Positions 34,201 to 46,322 of a stretch of DNA of 64,000 bases are shown one piece after another. The stretch is from Craterostigma plantagineum. Its lineage: Eukaryota > Streptophyta > Magnoliopsida > Lamiales > Linderniaceae. Each line of letters begins with the position of its first letter. Position 1 is the stretch's first letter. The notes under the pieces were generated by a model. The model did no database searches. It was not told the origin of the DNA and saw nothing but the letters and a program-made list of their open reading frames with translations. The translations under genes were made by a program, and so were the position numbers. The stretch is from contig JAPQWV010000629.1 of assembly GCA_027422505.1 (NCBI GenBank), positions 248,001 through 312,000 of the forward strand, given 5' to 3'.

Positions 34201-35670
34201 AAAAGTGAATGCTTCTTCTTCAGGCAGCTGGAATTTAACGACCTTCTTGTTACAATCTATGATGGCTCCATATCTTGAAAGCCAATCCATTCCGAAGATG
34301 ACATCATAGTCGTTCATCGGAATTACAATCAGGTCGACGCTCAAGTTCCTACCCTCAATACTTACGACGCATCCTCGCAGTACTTGGTTGGTATACGTCG
34401 GATCCCCATGAGGTAGAGTAACTACATAGTTGCATTCGGATGAGGTAGGAGATATTCCTACCTTCGCCACGTACTTGGCCGACACAAATGAATGTGTGGC
34501 TCCAGAATCAATAAGCACAGAAGTGGGCACGTTATAGATAATTAACGTACCCGTCACAACAGAAGGATTCGCCTCGGCCTCCTCATTTGTCAAAGTAAAA
34601 ACTCTCGCGGGAACAGGTGGAGGTCGCATCGGCGGTTGGGCCGGGTTCCGCACTAGGGGTAAATTCTCCGTGCAAGCTCTAGCAAAATGACCGATTTTTC
34701 CGCACCTGAAGCACGGCGGAATCTGTCTTGTCCCAAAGCAGGCCCCGAAATGATAACGCCCGCATTGTCGACACTGGGGCGCAACATTTTGAGGTCGATT
34801 GGGGATGTTGATCGGTCCCTGATTTGATCTCGGCCGCCAGTTTTGTTGGCCCTGACGGTTCCATTGGGTATTAGGACCCTTGCCGAAAAACTGGCGTTTC
34901 TTATCTCCTCCGCTTCCTTGTTGGGCCTCTCTCCTCTTCTTTGCTTCCTGTGCTTCCACCACCACCGACTCTGCTTGTTCCGCAATTAGGGCACGTTCAG
35001 TTACTTGCATAAACTCTAGTTGTCGTGCACCCGCAATACTTAAATCCCGATAGATTTCGGGTTTAAGTCCCTTGATGAACCTAGTCACTTTCAACGAATT
35101 AGTTGCTACTAACTGCGGAGCAAATCGAGATAATTCTTCAAATCGACGGATGTACTCCGCCACCGGCATGTTCCCTTGCTTCAAGCTCATGAACTCGTAC
35201 ATTCTCTGTTCTTGATCGTGGGCAGTAAAGTATTTGTTGAAGAAGAGCTCCCTAAATCTTTCCCAAGTCATAGTGATTGGGCTCTCCAACACCTTTACGG
35301 TGTTCCACCAATAGCGTGCATTCTCTCGGAAGAGGGAAACGGCGCAAAGGACTTTCTCATTGTCAGGCACTCGACTATAGATGAACATGTCCTCTATAGT
35401 GCCTATCCAATCTTCAGCCACCGCAGGATTGGTGGCTTCGGTAAATATTGGGGTGTTTAACTTTCGAAATCGTTCCCCAATTAGTTCTACTCGATCAGGT
35501 TGTGGGGAATGTTCCGACGAGCTCCGATGATGGATCAAGTCATTGATTTGATCCGACTGTCGTCGGATCAGATCGGTCAATTGATGTATAGTAGAGCGGT
35601 CGTCATTTGGTGGGGATTCAGACCCCGCCCTACGGCTAGAACTGCCTACTTCTCGACGTCCTTTCGGCAT
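31204..35670 (-). CDS. gag-pol: Chromovirus Gag-Pol polyprotein
   Basis: One 1488-aa ORF encodes all proteins for retrotransposition. Gag core: [11 protein letters not shown] and RYWWNTV, residues about 90-180. Zinc knuckle [14 protein letters not shown], about 318-331. Aspartic protease [10 protein letters not shown], about 386-395. Reverse transcriptase from [10 protein letters not shown] to the catalytic [10 protein letters not shown], about 722-731. RNase [11 protein letters not shown] about 869, TDHKSLKYF about 934. Integrase: HHCC finger about 1069-1110; D in TMDFVVG about 1139, D in SDRDSRF about 1200, E in QSERTIQ about 1235; GPF-type motif RYIGPFKI about 1374. The C-terminal chromodomain (EEKPVEIL to EEATWERE, about 1435-1485) is thought to steer integration to marked chromatin. 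The start ATG is at 35670, about 145 bp after the primer site. No stops or frameshifts. Gag and Pol share one frame, as usual in this lineage. Confidence 0.97.
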   Translation of the reverse strand: MPKGRREVGSSSRRAGSESPPNDDRSTIHQLTDLIRRQSDQINDLIHHRSSSEHSPQPDRVELIGERFRKLNTPIFTEATNPAVAEDWIGTIEDMFIYSRVPDNEKVLCAVSLFRENARYWWNTVKVLESPITMTWERFRELFFNKYFTAHDQEQRMYEFMSLKQGNMPVAEYIRRFEELSRFAPQLVATNSLKVTRFIKGLKPEIYRDLSIAGARQLEFMQVTERALIAEQAESVVVEAQEAKKRREAQQGSGGDKKRQFFGKGPNTQWNRQGQQNWRPRSNQGPINIPNRPQNVAPQCRQCGRYHFGACFGTRQIPPCFRCGKIGHFARACTENLPLVRNPAQPPMRPPPVPARVFTLTNEEAEANPSVVTGTLIIYNVPTSVLIDSGATHSFVSAKYVAKVGISPTSSECNYVVTLPHGDPTYTNQVLRGCVVSIEGRNLSVDLIVIPMNDYDVIFGMDWLSRYGAIIDCNKKVVKFQLPEEEAFTFSGKANKNSIPRISALKAQRLLRSGCESYLVYAVKVEELPQPELKDVPVVNEYADVFPDDLPGLPPDREIQFTIDLIPGSAPISKAPYRLAPSELKELKEQLEDMLSKGFIQPSFSPWGAPVLFVRKKDGSMRLCIDYRELNKITIKNKYPLPRIDDLFDQLQGATVFSKIDLRSGYHQLKIREVDVPKTAFSTRYGHYEFLVMPFGLTNAPAAFMDLMNRVFKDYLDRFVIVFIDDILIYSKTRDEHESHLRTVLGILREKQLYAKFKKCEFWLEQVAFLGHVISGNGISVDPSKIEAVNNWQQPTNPTEVRSFLGLAGYYRKFIADFSSIASTLTNLTRKNIPFKWTEACEQSFQELKKRLTTAPVLTIPSGTGGFSVYSDASKNGLGCVLMQNGKVIAYASRQLKEYEKNYPTHDLELAAVVFALKIWRHYLYGERCEIFTDHKSLKYFFTQKELNMRQRRWLELVKDYDCVINYHPGKANVVADALSRKAISTELHRLGVEIVDLGEVETKLATLTLQPTLLEQIRKAQEDDEFYLKVKDALPDDFAIREDGTLFYKNRLYVPSDEKLRRTIMAEAHTTTYSVHPGSTKMYQDLRITYWWPGMKKDIAEFVNRCMTCQLIKAEHQRPAGTLQPLPIPEWKWDHITMDFVVGLPKTTKGHDAIWVVVDRLTKSAHFLPISSTFSMERYAELYTQEIVRLHGIPISIVSDRDSRFLSNFWQSLQKAMGTKLSFSTAYHPQTDGQSERTIQTLEDMLRACVLDFKGNWSKYLPLIEFSYNNSFHATIGMAPYEALYGRKCRSPIHWDEIGERALLGPDMIREMTEAVTKIRERMQTAQSRQKSYADHRRRSLEFAEDDQVFLKISPMKGVKRFGRKGKLSPRYIGPFKIIRRVGEVAYQLELPASLSQVHDVFHVSTLRKYVADPSHVIQNELLYQQLKPDLSYEEKPVEILMYESKRLRNKTIPLVKVLWRNQSVEEATWEREDDMRVRYPELFQSA

Positions 35671-35815
35671 TCTTATCTATTTCTACAATTATTCACACAG
35701 AGCACATATCAAATAACACATAATAAGGAAATCAAATATTGAACTTACAGGCCAGGCTGGTTCTCCAGGCTTTTGAGCGGCAGTACATGGACAGTCTTCA
35801 GAATCAAAAGCCTAA

Positions 35816-35827
35816 GCTCCGATACCA
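35816..35827 (-). other. Primer-binding site of the chromovirus
   Basis: On the minus strand TGGTATCGGAGC lies two bases inside the 5' LTR end. It differs by one base from the usual TGGTATCAGAGC. Confidence 0.85.
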
Positions 35828-35829
35828 CC

Positions 35830-38690
35830 TGTGGCGACCCTACTTTTCTAATTAGGATTAGTGGCGGATTTCCGCAGCGTAAGCCGCAGAAGGCCCGTCT
35901 AATTAAAACTTTTTCCTAAAAGATATTATAACACAACAAAATATTATTTTACATAATAGTATCTGTACAATGGGCCGAAGCCCCAAAATGTCAAAAAATT
36001 AAAAACCCTATCGCCGCTCCACAGGTCTTCATCCATGTACCGCCCCGCCCTCAAAAGTCCGTGGAGCACCGCCACCAGCCGCCTCAGTCACGACGCGTAT
36101 CAGCGTCGGACTCGGTACCTACAACACGTAAACACTGAGCGAATTGCCCAGTAGGTGAATAAAATGCAATGCAGCGTGCACTCATTCCCAATCCCAATTC
36201 TCACAACATAATATAATGCACGCTCGTTCCCACATTTCTATCGTATCTCAATATCAGGGCCCTAGGCTGGACTCGGCACCTCGCGCGCAATAAAATAAAA
36301 TATATCGTCTGGTCGTTAACGCCAGACTAGCGGTGCCCACGCCGATAGTGCGCTGATCGATCACGTCAACGTCCTCCTATCAGGTCGCCCCTTCCGCTAC
36401 ACAACACATCCGACGGTTTGCACCTCGGGTCGCTCACGCCCGAGTAGACAGATCGCTCACGTCTGTCTCCCGTCAGGTGCCCAACGAGTCCAACCTCAAC
36501 TCCGCTACGAGTCTGACTGCCAAAATCGGCACACTCTACCCCGCTCAATCGACACCTTAAGTCTTAAGGTGTCACCACTAATGTGGTCGTTATCCCTCAC
36601 AATGTCGTGCGATGCCATGTACATACGTGATACACATGAAAACTTGATATCACATAAACATACGTAAAACACGTAGATCACATAAGTCATGTAATCACAT
36701 AATAGCAGGTAAGTGTTTACGCGTCGTAGATGAATGTTTCACCTACCTGTCCTCCCGCTACAACCAACTACGAAGTCCCGTGAAGTCTCTATAGATCGGT
36801 CGTCTGAATATAATAATATTATTAGTTCAGTATATTTGCTAATCTGTATAAGTTTTAAGTTCCCAAACTCTAATTGTAGAAAACCCTAAAATTTATGAAA
36901 ACTTAAAAATAATGATATTCTTAAAAATAAATAAACCCTAAAATATTGAAAACCCTAGAAATAGCAAAATTCTAAACTACCGAAAATTTATTAACTAAAA
37001 TGCAATGTCGGAATATTCATATAAATATCGAGGCCTTTAACAATATAAATGTCGATATGTGAGTGAATGATAGGAAGATGTCGAATTGGCATAGCTGATA
37101 AAAGTCGAGACTTTCATTCTTTACAAATTGTCGAGATCGCTTCCTTATTAAATGTCGAGGTCTTCCTTATGAAATGTCGAGACATAGTAATAGGTACTAT
37201 CGTGGTTTCCTGCTCTAAGAAGTCGAGATATTACAAATAAAAATGTCGAAATCAACAAATAGCTATCTTGTGAAAATTATATTAGATGTCGAATTCCTAA
37301 ATAATGTCGAGATGTTTTATTAAAATGTCGAAACCTCTAAAAATGTCGAGACATATATAATATAAAAATGTCGAATTCATTTCTATGTCGAGCTAGAAAT
37401 ATCGAGGCTTATTCCATGAAGATGTCGAAGCCCTTATAGGATGTCGAGACCTTCTACATCGATATCCCTAAGAAATGTCGATATCATATAAATGTCGAGA
37501 TAACCTAATAATGTCGAGACCTGAATAATATAAATGTCGAATATAAAAGTCGAGACCTTCTAAGAGCAAATGTCGAGATGTTAATCTTAAAATGTCGTGA
37601 TCTTATTAACTCTATAAGGTGTCGACATCTCTAAAATGTCGAGTTCTTAAATGTCGAGAGAACATAGATGTCGACATTCTAGCTAACATTGAAATGCCGA
37701 GATTTTTCTAAAAGTCAGGTTTCTCCCCAAAATCCTAAAACGAAATTCTTACACCATTAAAATCAGCTTCAAAAATGGCTTCTAATCCAGAATACGGTAC
37801 ACTTCAAAAACCATAAATCTTAGAAGAAGATGCATTAAAAATTCATATTACCTCAGTACTTATATATCTAAGCCAAGCTTAGGGTTTTCGTTCCAAGGCC
37901 GAAAACTAAATGCTGTTAGAGACTTACGTTAATTATTTATAGCTTTAATCCATGTTCTAACATCTAAAACCATCCCAGTATATCGGCTTACACCTATCAT
38001 GGCAAATTCCAGAATTCAAAGCTAGCATTTAAATCATGTATACTTCATATACTTCAACCAATCTTCATATATTTCATTTTAGCCAAAGAATACCCTACTC
38101 AATGTTCCTTAAGTACTTCGACAACCTCCCAGAGCTAACATGTAGGTATATAAAGCATCATAACAACCTTAACATATCAAATATATGGGGTTTTCGTGTG
38201 AATAGATAAAATACTTTACCTAACTCACGTTTGAATAAATTTGTTGAGGACTTTGATTGTCGAAATCTCGTTTCTTTCTTGATGAACTTCTTCCTTCTCT
38301 GTTGTTTTAATTCTTTTGTTCTTATCCCATATGAAGGCACGTAGATATATGTGTACTTATCATATCATTAGGTTAGAAAATAATAAAATAAAGACATGAG
38401 GGTGACGTTTGTTTACCACCCTATTAAGCAAAGTTGATCATTATCCCATTTATTTTTCCTAAGCCTTAAGTAAATTTATATCATGGTGATTTTCGAAAGT
38501 TTGGGCCGTACTATCAATTGGGCTGAAATCCTATTTAATCGAATTTATTTCTTGAGCTTTCTAATTTTCTTGGCCCAATTAATATTTTCCGGCTCGCTCC
38601 CGCAAAAAAAATCCGTTTAGTCCGAAAATTAATCTCATTAATTTCGAGCATTACAAAAATAATCCCGTATTAAATTTTACGGGTATTACA
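35830..38690 (-). repeat. 5' LTR of the chromovirus
   Basis: It is a nearly identical copy of 28307-31169 with the motif array at 37005-37705. It should hold the promoter for the gag-pol transcript. I did not find one unambiguous TATA box. Confidence 0.95.
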
Positions 38691-39540
38691 AACAGCCCGC
38701 CCTCAAAAGTCCATGGAGCACCGTCGTCAGCCCGCCTCAGCCCCGGCGCGCATCAACGTCGAGTTCGGTACCTACAACACGTAAACTGAGCTCCTTGCCC
38801 AGTAGGTGAAACATGCATGTATGCATCGTGCACTCAAATCCTAACCCCAACATCTCACAATATGCACACTCCACCCTCATCACGACCTATCACATCTCAC
38901 AACTCGTGACTTGACAACATATAAACTCAGATGGCCAACCCAGGTCTCGTTAGACTGGCACTCACCCAATGCTTGGGCGGCCAACTCATGTCTCGTTAGA
39001 GTGGCACTCACCCAATGCTCGGGCGGCCAACTTAGGTCTCGTTAGAGTGGTACTAACTACTCATCTCAATGGCTCCAATCGTCATCAACGGCACCAACCA
39101 TTGATCATACCGGCATCAACCGGTCACATAAAGCCGGGCGGCACCAACCACCCATCTCGACGGCACCAACCGTCAGGTGCACTAGTACCAACCTCAACTG
39201 GACTCTGAGTCGACCGAAATCGGTCACATCTACCCCCACACGCGCCTCACACCGATACTTCTGTATCAACACGGTCAGCCTATCTCGTTCTACACCACTT
39301 GTGGACACCCCAAATGTTACCATTTCGTACAGTACACAACTCCCTCGCACTGACATGATATGCAAGTGAGTGCAAATAACATATGTACATATTAATATGC
39401 ACAAATACTTATATAAACACGTAGTCCACCAAATCACATAATCCACCAAATTCACATAAGCACATAATTATCACATAATAATTCACAGAGCCATTTACGT
39501 GTCGTAGGTGGATTTCACCTACCTGTCCTCCTTATGTAGT
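38691..39540 (-). repeat. Older Tekay-like LTR, distal part
   Basis: It begins with the right AACAG copy and continues the LTR interrupted at 28306. It includes TGCACTC and GTAGGTGGATTTCACCTACC blocks also seen in the younger LTRs. A 46-bp unit starting GGCCAAC is repeated three times at 38933-39056, and small inverted motifs such as CCGGCATCAACCGG follow. The end is not sharply visible. Confidence 0.7.
38933..39056. repeat. 46-bp tandem repeat, about 2.7 units
   Basis: Units begin at 38933, 38979 and 39025 with GGCCAAC and contain GTCTCGTTAGA(G/C)TGGCACTC; they differ by one to three bases. Confidence 0.9.
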
Positions 39541-39649
39541 CAGTCGCAATATTTGCTGGAATGCCTAAACCTCGGATCTCTTAACATATAATATTATTAG
39601 TATCTATATTAATTCTTGAATTGTACTAGTATGAAATAATTATATTTTA

Positions 39650-40006
39650 ATGCTAGTTCGGAGGTCGATATTTAATTTTCCAAGACCTCAACGCCGACCA
39701 GATGGACCACGTAACGTCCCCGCCGACCAGCTCTACCTTGATGGCCCTTACCCAGTGGAGACAGACACGACCGTCGGGCCCTCCCACTCCTCCGGTTACC
39801 ACCATGGCGAATCATCCGGCGTCGCCCCGTACGCGTCAACGGCGGACCTTGAAGCACTATGGCAGGACATGATGCGCATGAACGCCGAATCACTGCAGAG
39901 GGACGAAGAGATCCAGCGATACAACGAAGAGACTCGGCGCCGACAGGAAGAGTACGAGCGCCAGAACGAAGCACCGCCGGTACGACGCAGAACTAGAACG
40001 CTATAA
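39650..40006 (+). CDS. Short hydrophilic ORF in the Athila/Tat-like 3' region
   Basis: A 118-aa reading frame with an Asp/Glu/Arg-rich helix (RMNAESLQRDEEIQRYNEET) near its C-terminus. It precedes the TTGAGGACAACG block, where gypsy elements of this group often carry the tail of pol or a small extra ORF. The N-terminal limit is uncertain because the upstream junction is undefined. I assign no function. Confidence 0.35.
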   Translation: MLVRRSIFNFPRPQRRPDGPRNVPADQLYLDGPYPVETDTTVGPSHSSGYHHGESSGVAPYASTADLEALWQDMMRMNAESLQRDEEIQRYNEETRRRQEEYERQNEAPPVRRRTRTL

Positions 40007-41580
40007 CCAGGCCCTTCAAGCCATGGACACGGCGCTCAAGTATTCACAGCAGTCGATGGTCTTCCTTTGCCCGAGACCACGATCGCCGCAGCCACCACCG
40101 ACACCACCTTAGGGATTTGTTCTTTCCATTTCTTTTTATGACATTTCGTTTGTTCGAGTATTCGCGTGTGTTTTTACCTTGTTTCTACATTTGATGCGTA
40201 CAACTATGTTTATAGTTAATCTGTGACTACTCCCTTTTTATGCTTATTTCCCTCTAGCTAGCGCCAAGATACGAATAACGGTTTACAACACGACCTCCAC
40301 GCGCTACGTCACGACTACTTCACGACCACATCATTTTCTCGTCAGGGGAGTCCCGTTCTTTTTTTCTTCCCTTTTATCCTTTTTACGTTGAGGACAACGT
40401 CAGACTTAAGTGTGGGGAGGGGAATTTAGTTTGAGGACTTACGTGAAAATTTTTAAAACTATGACATGTTTGTGAGTCGTTAAGTTCGTTGGAAAGGCAT
40501 GAAGTACTGAATTCGGGCATGATTGTTTGCGCTTATCTCGAGACTGTCTGCATTTTATGAAATTTCATGAGCAATTAGGATATGCATGACTGATTGAATC
40601 GTATCTGCCTGAATAAATATAGCACTGTTTTGAGAGACCCGTACACATAACCCTGTTTCGTTGTGAGAGTTTGAGCCTGACGAGCTTATGCTCAATTTTT
40701 TTGGTTGTGTGATGTGCCTTGTCCATATCTCTCTAAAACTTGCCTATCTAATGCGTGTTGAAACTGTTTTGGTGCGTTAGTGTGAAAATGATGAGGGCAT
40801 TAGGAATTAAGTCCAAGGCCAAATTTTCTTTACTATGACTAAGCCCCTTAATAGCCACTTGAGCCTGAGCTTATTCGTTGCTACTCCCTATATCAAGAAA
40901 TGCCCCTGACCCGAATAAGCCTCCAGAGATTATATGAGCCTAAGTTGATTGGAATAGAGCAGAAGTCAAACGTGAGATTTACCGTTTCAGTGTATGATTT
41001 GATGTTCTTCTCTGCTATTCATGAAATGACACGTCCCTTACTTGACCGTTTTCTGAAATGACCCGATCCCTTGCATAAGCCTGCCCATAAACCTTTGGCA
41101 AGATATAGGTTTCGGTAATAAGTATCCCTAGATACACGGCATTCGCCGTGACGATGTATTCATTGCGAAAAAAGCTGAACCTTGATGTTTTTTGGGAATA
41201 AGGGCAGTGCACAAAAGTATTGCGTAACTAAGGAGAAAGGCAGAAAATGAAAGGGAACTGAGTTGAGAGGGTCGGGCAGAAAAGTCTGGATTTCAGAGCG
41301 AGAACGTTGAGTCTTATGTTGGGACGTGTGGCTGTCTGTTTGATCATGCTGTGTTCTTTGATAATTTTTGCTTACGTGTCCTAGCTCTAAGATTAAGTGT
41401 TCATTATATATGCATGTCGCTTCACGGTTATTCGACCCGTTTCCCCCCGAAAAGACCCTCACATTCATACTTGCCACTTTGAATAATAGAGATGTGATTA
41501 GCTTGCAAGTTTATAGTAGGGGTTGGATTAATGCACGAATGGAGCGACTCATCATATGCTATCCTATACACTTGAGTGAA

Positions 41581-41595
41581 TTAAGTGTGGGGAGG
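41581..41595 (+). other. Polypurine tract of the Athila/Tat-like element
   Basis: TTAAGTGTGGGGAGG lies just before the LTR start at 41598. An almost identical tract 1.17 kb upstream (40407-40421) may be the internal one. Confidence 0.6.
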
Positions 41596-41597
41596 TT

Positions 41598-42932
41598 TGA
41601 TAAACGTATTTCAATGCGTTTATCGTAATATTAAACTAGGATATAATAGAGCTCTAGCATTCATTTTATGCATTTATTCCCCATATTTACACTTATTTTT
41701 ATATTGAATGAGCTTAGGACGAGTTTCGGGCGAAAACGAGGCAAAACGGTGCAAAAATGAACACTGTCGGGTGTCACGGCCGTGACACACTATGCACTTG
41801 GCCGTGACACCCACCAGAGGCCGAAATAGAAGACACTGCCTAAGGTCACGGCCGTGACACCTTATGCACTTGGCCGTGACACTTGGCAGAGAGTTGAGTA
41901 ACTTGAGTCGGCGATCGTCACGGCCGTGACGGCCCATGTCCCAGGCCATGACCTTTACGAAAATTCTTATAAAAGCCCGAATTCGACTCAGAAAGAGGGA
42001 CTCACTTACCAGAGATTAACCCTATCACCCTAGAGATGAAAATTAGCACAAAAGAACGCAGAATCGCATCCCGGAACGCAAGAGACGGATCATCGACGAG
42101 ATCACGCCCAATTTAACGAAGAACGAAGAATCTTCAACGCTTCCATCGCAGATCATCCGTATATCAAGAACATGAATTCTTCGCCTTTATCCTTTATTTC
42201 TTTTGTTGTTTTCTCGTCTATCATGCATAGCTAAATCCCTTTTGTATTTGGGATTAGATGAACGCTAGGATTAGTCGTACTTAAGACATATGTTTATCGT
42301 GATTTGCGTATTCTGACTATTTATTGTTCTATGAAATTACTTCTTCGCTTTAGTATGTCTATGTGTTAAAGTGAATGCATGGAAAATCGTTTAGGGCGAC
42401 AGCTAAGCAACGATTAGGCCGTTCGTAGAAGATAGGATTCGAGTATAAGGCGAAAGCAAATACTCGATCCTCGCTATTAGTAATTACTGAATTTGAGATC
42501 CCCACGAGCGTTTAGGGCGACAGCAAACTCGCGAGTGGGTAGGAAAATTACTGCGATTTAGTCAAGAATCACGTAGGCACGATATTTCATTGTGCTAGGC
42601 GATCACACTTAGCGGGATTCGAATCCCGAGCACATCTTTATCATCTGAAGCTTCGTATCAGTTATAAGCGTGTTCTTTGAATTTTTAGTTGATTTAGGAG
42701 CGGTCTGTTAGGTTAAGTCATAAAACAATCTGCGTATTTTAATCAGGCTAAATATCGAGTCGATAGGTCACTACTAGTACTTGATTTATTCCTTGTGTTC
42801 GATACTCATTTACTCACTTTACTGCACTACAAACGATAGGTCCACTGCCTATCGCACGACGGTGATAGTAATTAGGTATTCGTTTTAATTATTACTTGTC
42901 GCACTTTTCATTCACACACCACGTGTCGATCA
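41598..42932 (+). repeat. LTR of the Athila/Tat-like element
   Basis: It begins TGATAAACGTATTTC and ends GTGTCGATCA. The end is supported by an inverted partial copy at 45980-46230 that stops at the same base. About 1335 bp. Confidence 0.7.
41770..41955. repeat. 72-bp tandem repeat built on the palindrome GTCACGGCCGTGAC
   Basis: Palindromic cores lie at 41773-41786, 41845-41858 and 41917-41930, exactly 72 bp apart. Flanks extend the first to an 18-bp and the third to a 16-bp perfect palindrome. Each unit also holds a half-site (CTTGGCCGTGAC, or a variant in the third) 24 bp downstream of the core start. Confidence 0.95.
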
Positions 42933-44586
42933 CAAGGTTCCCTAATCATGTATTCAAAATATTGCGTGAGGGTATTAGCAAGAACTTCGCACTTAATTAA
43001 TTCAGTTTACATGCAAAGGCATATTGCATATCAGAATGTGCGACATAAAAATATTTTTATATGTATAATAATAAGATTTTTTTCTTTTATTATATATATA
43101 TATTAATTTTATTAATAGTATGGGGTCAGTTTATTTTGCTTCGAGCATTATCACGCCTAGAAAATTCACAAGATTTTAGAGCGATTTTATGCCGTCAAGT
43201 CTTGTCAGCAAACTAAAGTCTTAGGTTCAAAGTAGGGTCCATTTCGACACCCTTACTAGGTTCGCTCTAGCGCTCGTTTATTTTTACTATGAAGTTTTAT
43301 ATTTATATCACTCAAGTCAACACAAGCCATATTAAGTCAATTTGCCTGTGATCGAGGCGCTTTTAATCACTTCATGGAGCAAGAGATCGTCGTTTTTGAA
43401 TTAAAGGGACTTTGAAAGCTTTAATTTGGTTATGACTAAGAAGGGAAGGGATTTTTTGGGAAAGTGAGGTTTACGTCATCTTCCATACCTTCGTCGTTCT
43501 CATTTTCTCCGACATTTTTCTCTTTTGTCTTTTTGTTTTTTTTTTCATCCTTTTGTCTCTTGTAAGTTTTCTGCACTTGCTCAAGCTGAAGCTCCGCTTC
43601 TCTACGAGGCTGAGAGGTTATCTAAGGCGAAGTTCTTCTTATTGGTTCTTGGGCAGATACCGTGCTCCTTTTCTCTTAATCCCTAAAGAGGTTTCAGTAT
43701 CAATTTGAATGATTTCACGGTTGTGGATTTCGAATCCAAGGCCGTGCTCCTCTTCTCGTTGTCTCGATATAAGACCGAATTATCGTTGGAGAAGTTCACT
43801 TCGTGGTGCTCTTCTTTCCAGCCGTTCTGACGAGTGCACGAGATTATTGATGGAGAAGTTCACAGCAAGATCCATGCCCTCGTCTTAAAGATTTTGAGAG
43901 GCAGGTTCTTTTGATCTATTTTATTTGTGCGTTGAGCATTCCTCGTGTGCATTTTCCACCTTCATTTGTCATCTTTCTTTTTTGTCCTCATTTTTCTCCC
44001 CTCCTTTTCTTCATTGAACATCCCGCCAAAGTTTTATATTGTCGGTTGAAGGCTCAAAGGGTTTTCAAACAAAGAATAGGAATTTGGAGAAGGCTTAGAA
44101 TGGATGACTAAATGCTAGGTTAAGGGATTGAATTATATTTGGCCGAGTGAGGAATTCCCTAAGTGCTCTAATCATCTTCCGGTCGTTCTAATGCAAGGTG
44201 AGTACGAGGCCAAGAATCACGAGGTAAGACAAGAAATAACCTATGTGACTCGCTCAAGGATAGATCCGTAGGAAGAAAATAAAGAAGGCTAGAAATCTCA
44301 CTCATATAAAATGGCTTTGTGTCTAATGGAGTCTACTAGAGAACTTTTAGACACAAGAATGCAACTTTAAGATTGACAAAAATTAAGCAATTAATCAGTC
44401 GCATGTCAGGGAAATTCATACGTGACTTAGATCGAGCATCCCTTAATATTATACTTATGTGTATAACATTTTTGGATTTTTTTAGTAGATGTTTTTTTTT
44501 TATTATAAAAAATTTCACGCAAGATATAGCATTAAAGTATAGAAAACACATAGCATCGAACATTTGTAAGCACATCGGAACACGTA
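42933..44586. other. Unassigned, AT-rich and CT-rich DNA
   Basis: No gene or element is recognised. There is a TA/TTTTAT simple repeat near 43070-43125 and a pyrimidine-rich stretch at 43480-43560. Weak duplicated phrases such as GGAGAAGTTCAC (43790 and 43852) occur. The ORF at 43911-44111 has no coding character. It may include the 3' untranslated end of the copia copy that follows on the minus strand. Confidence 0.5.
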
Positions 44587-45979
44587 TTACGGAAGATTCA
44601 ACATGCCTAATTTTCCTACAAGGAATTGGAACCGTTTTTCATCCAAAGCCTTGGTGGAAATGTCAGCTAGTTGATATTCAATTTTCACGAAATACATATC
44701 AATCGTGCCTTTTTCTACGTGATCTTTTATACAATGATATCTAATATCTATGTGTTTTGTGCGTGAGTGGTGAACAGGATTGCACGTATCGCAATGGCAC
44801 TTTGACTATCGCTATAAATGGGTATATTATTTAAATTGTACCCATAGTCGCGAAGCTGAGTCCGCGTCCATAGCATTTGCAAGCAACAGCTGGCAGCCGC
44901 GATCTATTCAGCCTCGGCCGTCGATGTTGAGTCACAGTTCTGTTTCTGGGATGACTAGCAGACCAGCTTTTTGCCTAGAAATTGAGCGCCACTGGATGTG
45001 CTTTTCCTGTCAATTCAGCAACCTGCATAATCAGCGTCAGTATAGCCAATTAATTTGAAATTCGTACCCTTACGATACAACAATCCTAGGTGGAGGTGCC
45101 ATTGCGGTAGCATAAGATTCGCCTGACCGCGAGCATGTGGGATTCTTTACAGTCGGCTTGGAAACGGGCACACAAGCAAGTGGCGAACATGATATCCGAT
45201 CGTTTGAGGTGAGATAGAGAAGAGAATCGATGATGTTGCGATATAGTGTGATGTCGAACGCTTTTCCTGTGGGATCGGCATTCAACTTGCAGCTAGGTGA
45301 CATGGGAGTGTTGAGAGGCTTGCTTTGATCTTGATGGAATTTCTTCAGAATATCCTTGATGTATTTAGTCTGACTTATGAATATTCCATCTTCGAGCTGC
45401 CTGACTTGAAGTCCCAAGAAGAATTGCATCTCTCCATGTGACTCATTTCAAATTTGCTCTTCATTAGATCTCCAAGTCTCTTGGAAACCCGTCGATTTGT
45501 TGATCCGAAGATGATGTCGTCTACGTAAACTTGGATGATCATCAAGTCCTTGTCTTGCCATTTTATGAAGAGAGTCGTATCGATTGTTCCGCAGATGAAC
45601 CCCGATTTCATGAGGAAATCGCTCAGGACATCATACCAAGCACGTGTGGCTTGTTTTAGTCCGTAGAGAGCATTGTCCAATCGATAGACGTGATCGGGAT
45701 GTTCTTGATTAGTAAAACCTTCTTGCTGAGCGACATAGACTTCCTCCTTTAACACGCCATTGAGGAAGGCGGTCTTAGCATCCATTTGATAGACCTTGAA
45801 GTCTTTGTGAGCCGTATAAGCCAAGAAAAGGCTAATGGCTTCGATTCGGGTTAAAGGGGCATAGGTTTCGTCGTAGTCGATGCCTTCCTATTGATTGTAT
45901 CCCTTCGCAACCAGCGTTGCTTTGTTCCGAATCACTTCCCCATCTTTATTCTTTTTATTCTTAAATACTCATTTCTTTC

Positions 45980-46322
45980 TGATCGACACGTGGTGTGTGA
46001 ATGAAAAGTGCGACAAGTAATAATTAAAACGAATACCTAATTACTATCACCGACGTGCGATAGGCAGTGGACCTATCGTGTGTAGTGCAGTAAAGTGAGT
46101 AGACGAGTATCGAACACAAGGAATAAATCAAGTACTAGTAGTGACCTATCGACTCGATATTTAGCCTAAATAAAATACGCCGGTGGTGTTACGGACTATC
46201 CTAACAGATTACTCCTAAATCAATGAGAGACTAAAAGAACACCAATAATCTGATCAACTGGATTACTCCTAACAGATTACTCCTAACAGATTACGGACTA
46301 TCCTAACAGATTACTCCGCTCG
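45980..46322 (-). repeat. Partial Athila/Tat-like LTR inserted in Copia-1
   Basis: 45980-46185 is a reverse-complement copy of 42725-42932, including the LTR end. The rest is scrambled repeats of CCTAACAGATTACTCC. A 29-bp copia segment (AAAGAACACCAATAATCTGA...) occurs on both sides at 46234-46262 and 46323-46351. Confidence 0.75.

Larger units (their letters stand above)
28307..38690 (-). mobile_element. Complete Ty3/gypsy chromovirus (Tekay/Del-like)
   Basis: The 10,384-bp element is flanked by AACAG. It has LTRs of 2863 bp (28307-31169) and 2861 bp (35830-38690), a primer site at 35816-35827, a single uninterrupted gag-pol ORF with a C-terminal chromodomain, and a polypurine tract at 31170-31189. 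By eye the LTRs differ by one substitution (29013 versus 36536) and two 1-bp indels, so insertion is very recent and the copy may be active. Order gag-PR-RT-RH-IN-chromodomain is that of Metaviridae chromoviruses. It landed in an older LTR of a related family. Confidence 0.96.
39635..42932 (+). mobile_element. 3' end of an Athila/Tat-like gypsy element
   Basis: The sequence contains a short hydrophilic ORF, then a TTGAGGACAACGTCAGACTT-AAGTGTGGGG block (40387-40421), a long untranslated region with GAGCC-rich text, a second AAGTGTGGGGAGG tract (41583-41595) and an LTR. These blocks are characteristic of the 3' region of Athila/Tat-group elements. No pol is present; the 5' part is missing or replaced by the older LTR. 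Confidence 0.6.

Noticed and set aside
41770..41955. Centromeric or other satellite array
   Set aside because: Only three 72-bp units are present and they sit inside a defined LTR.
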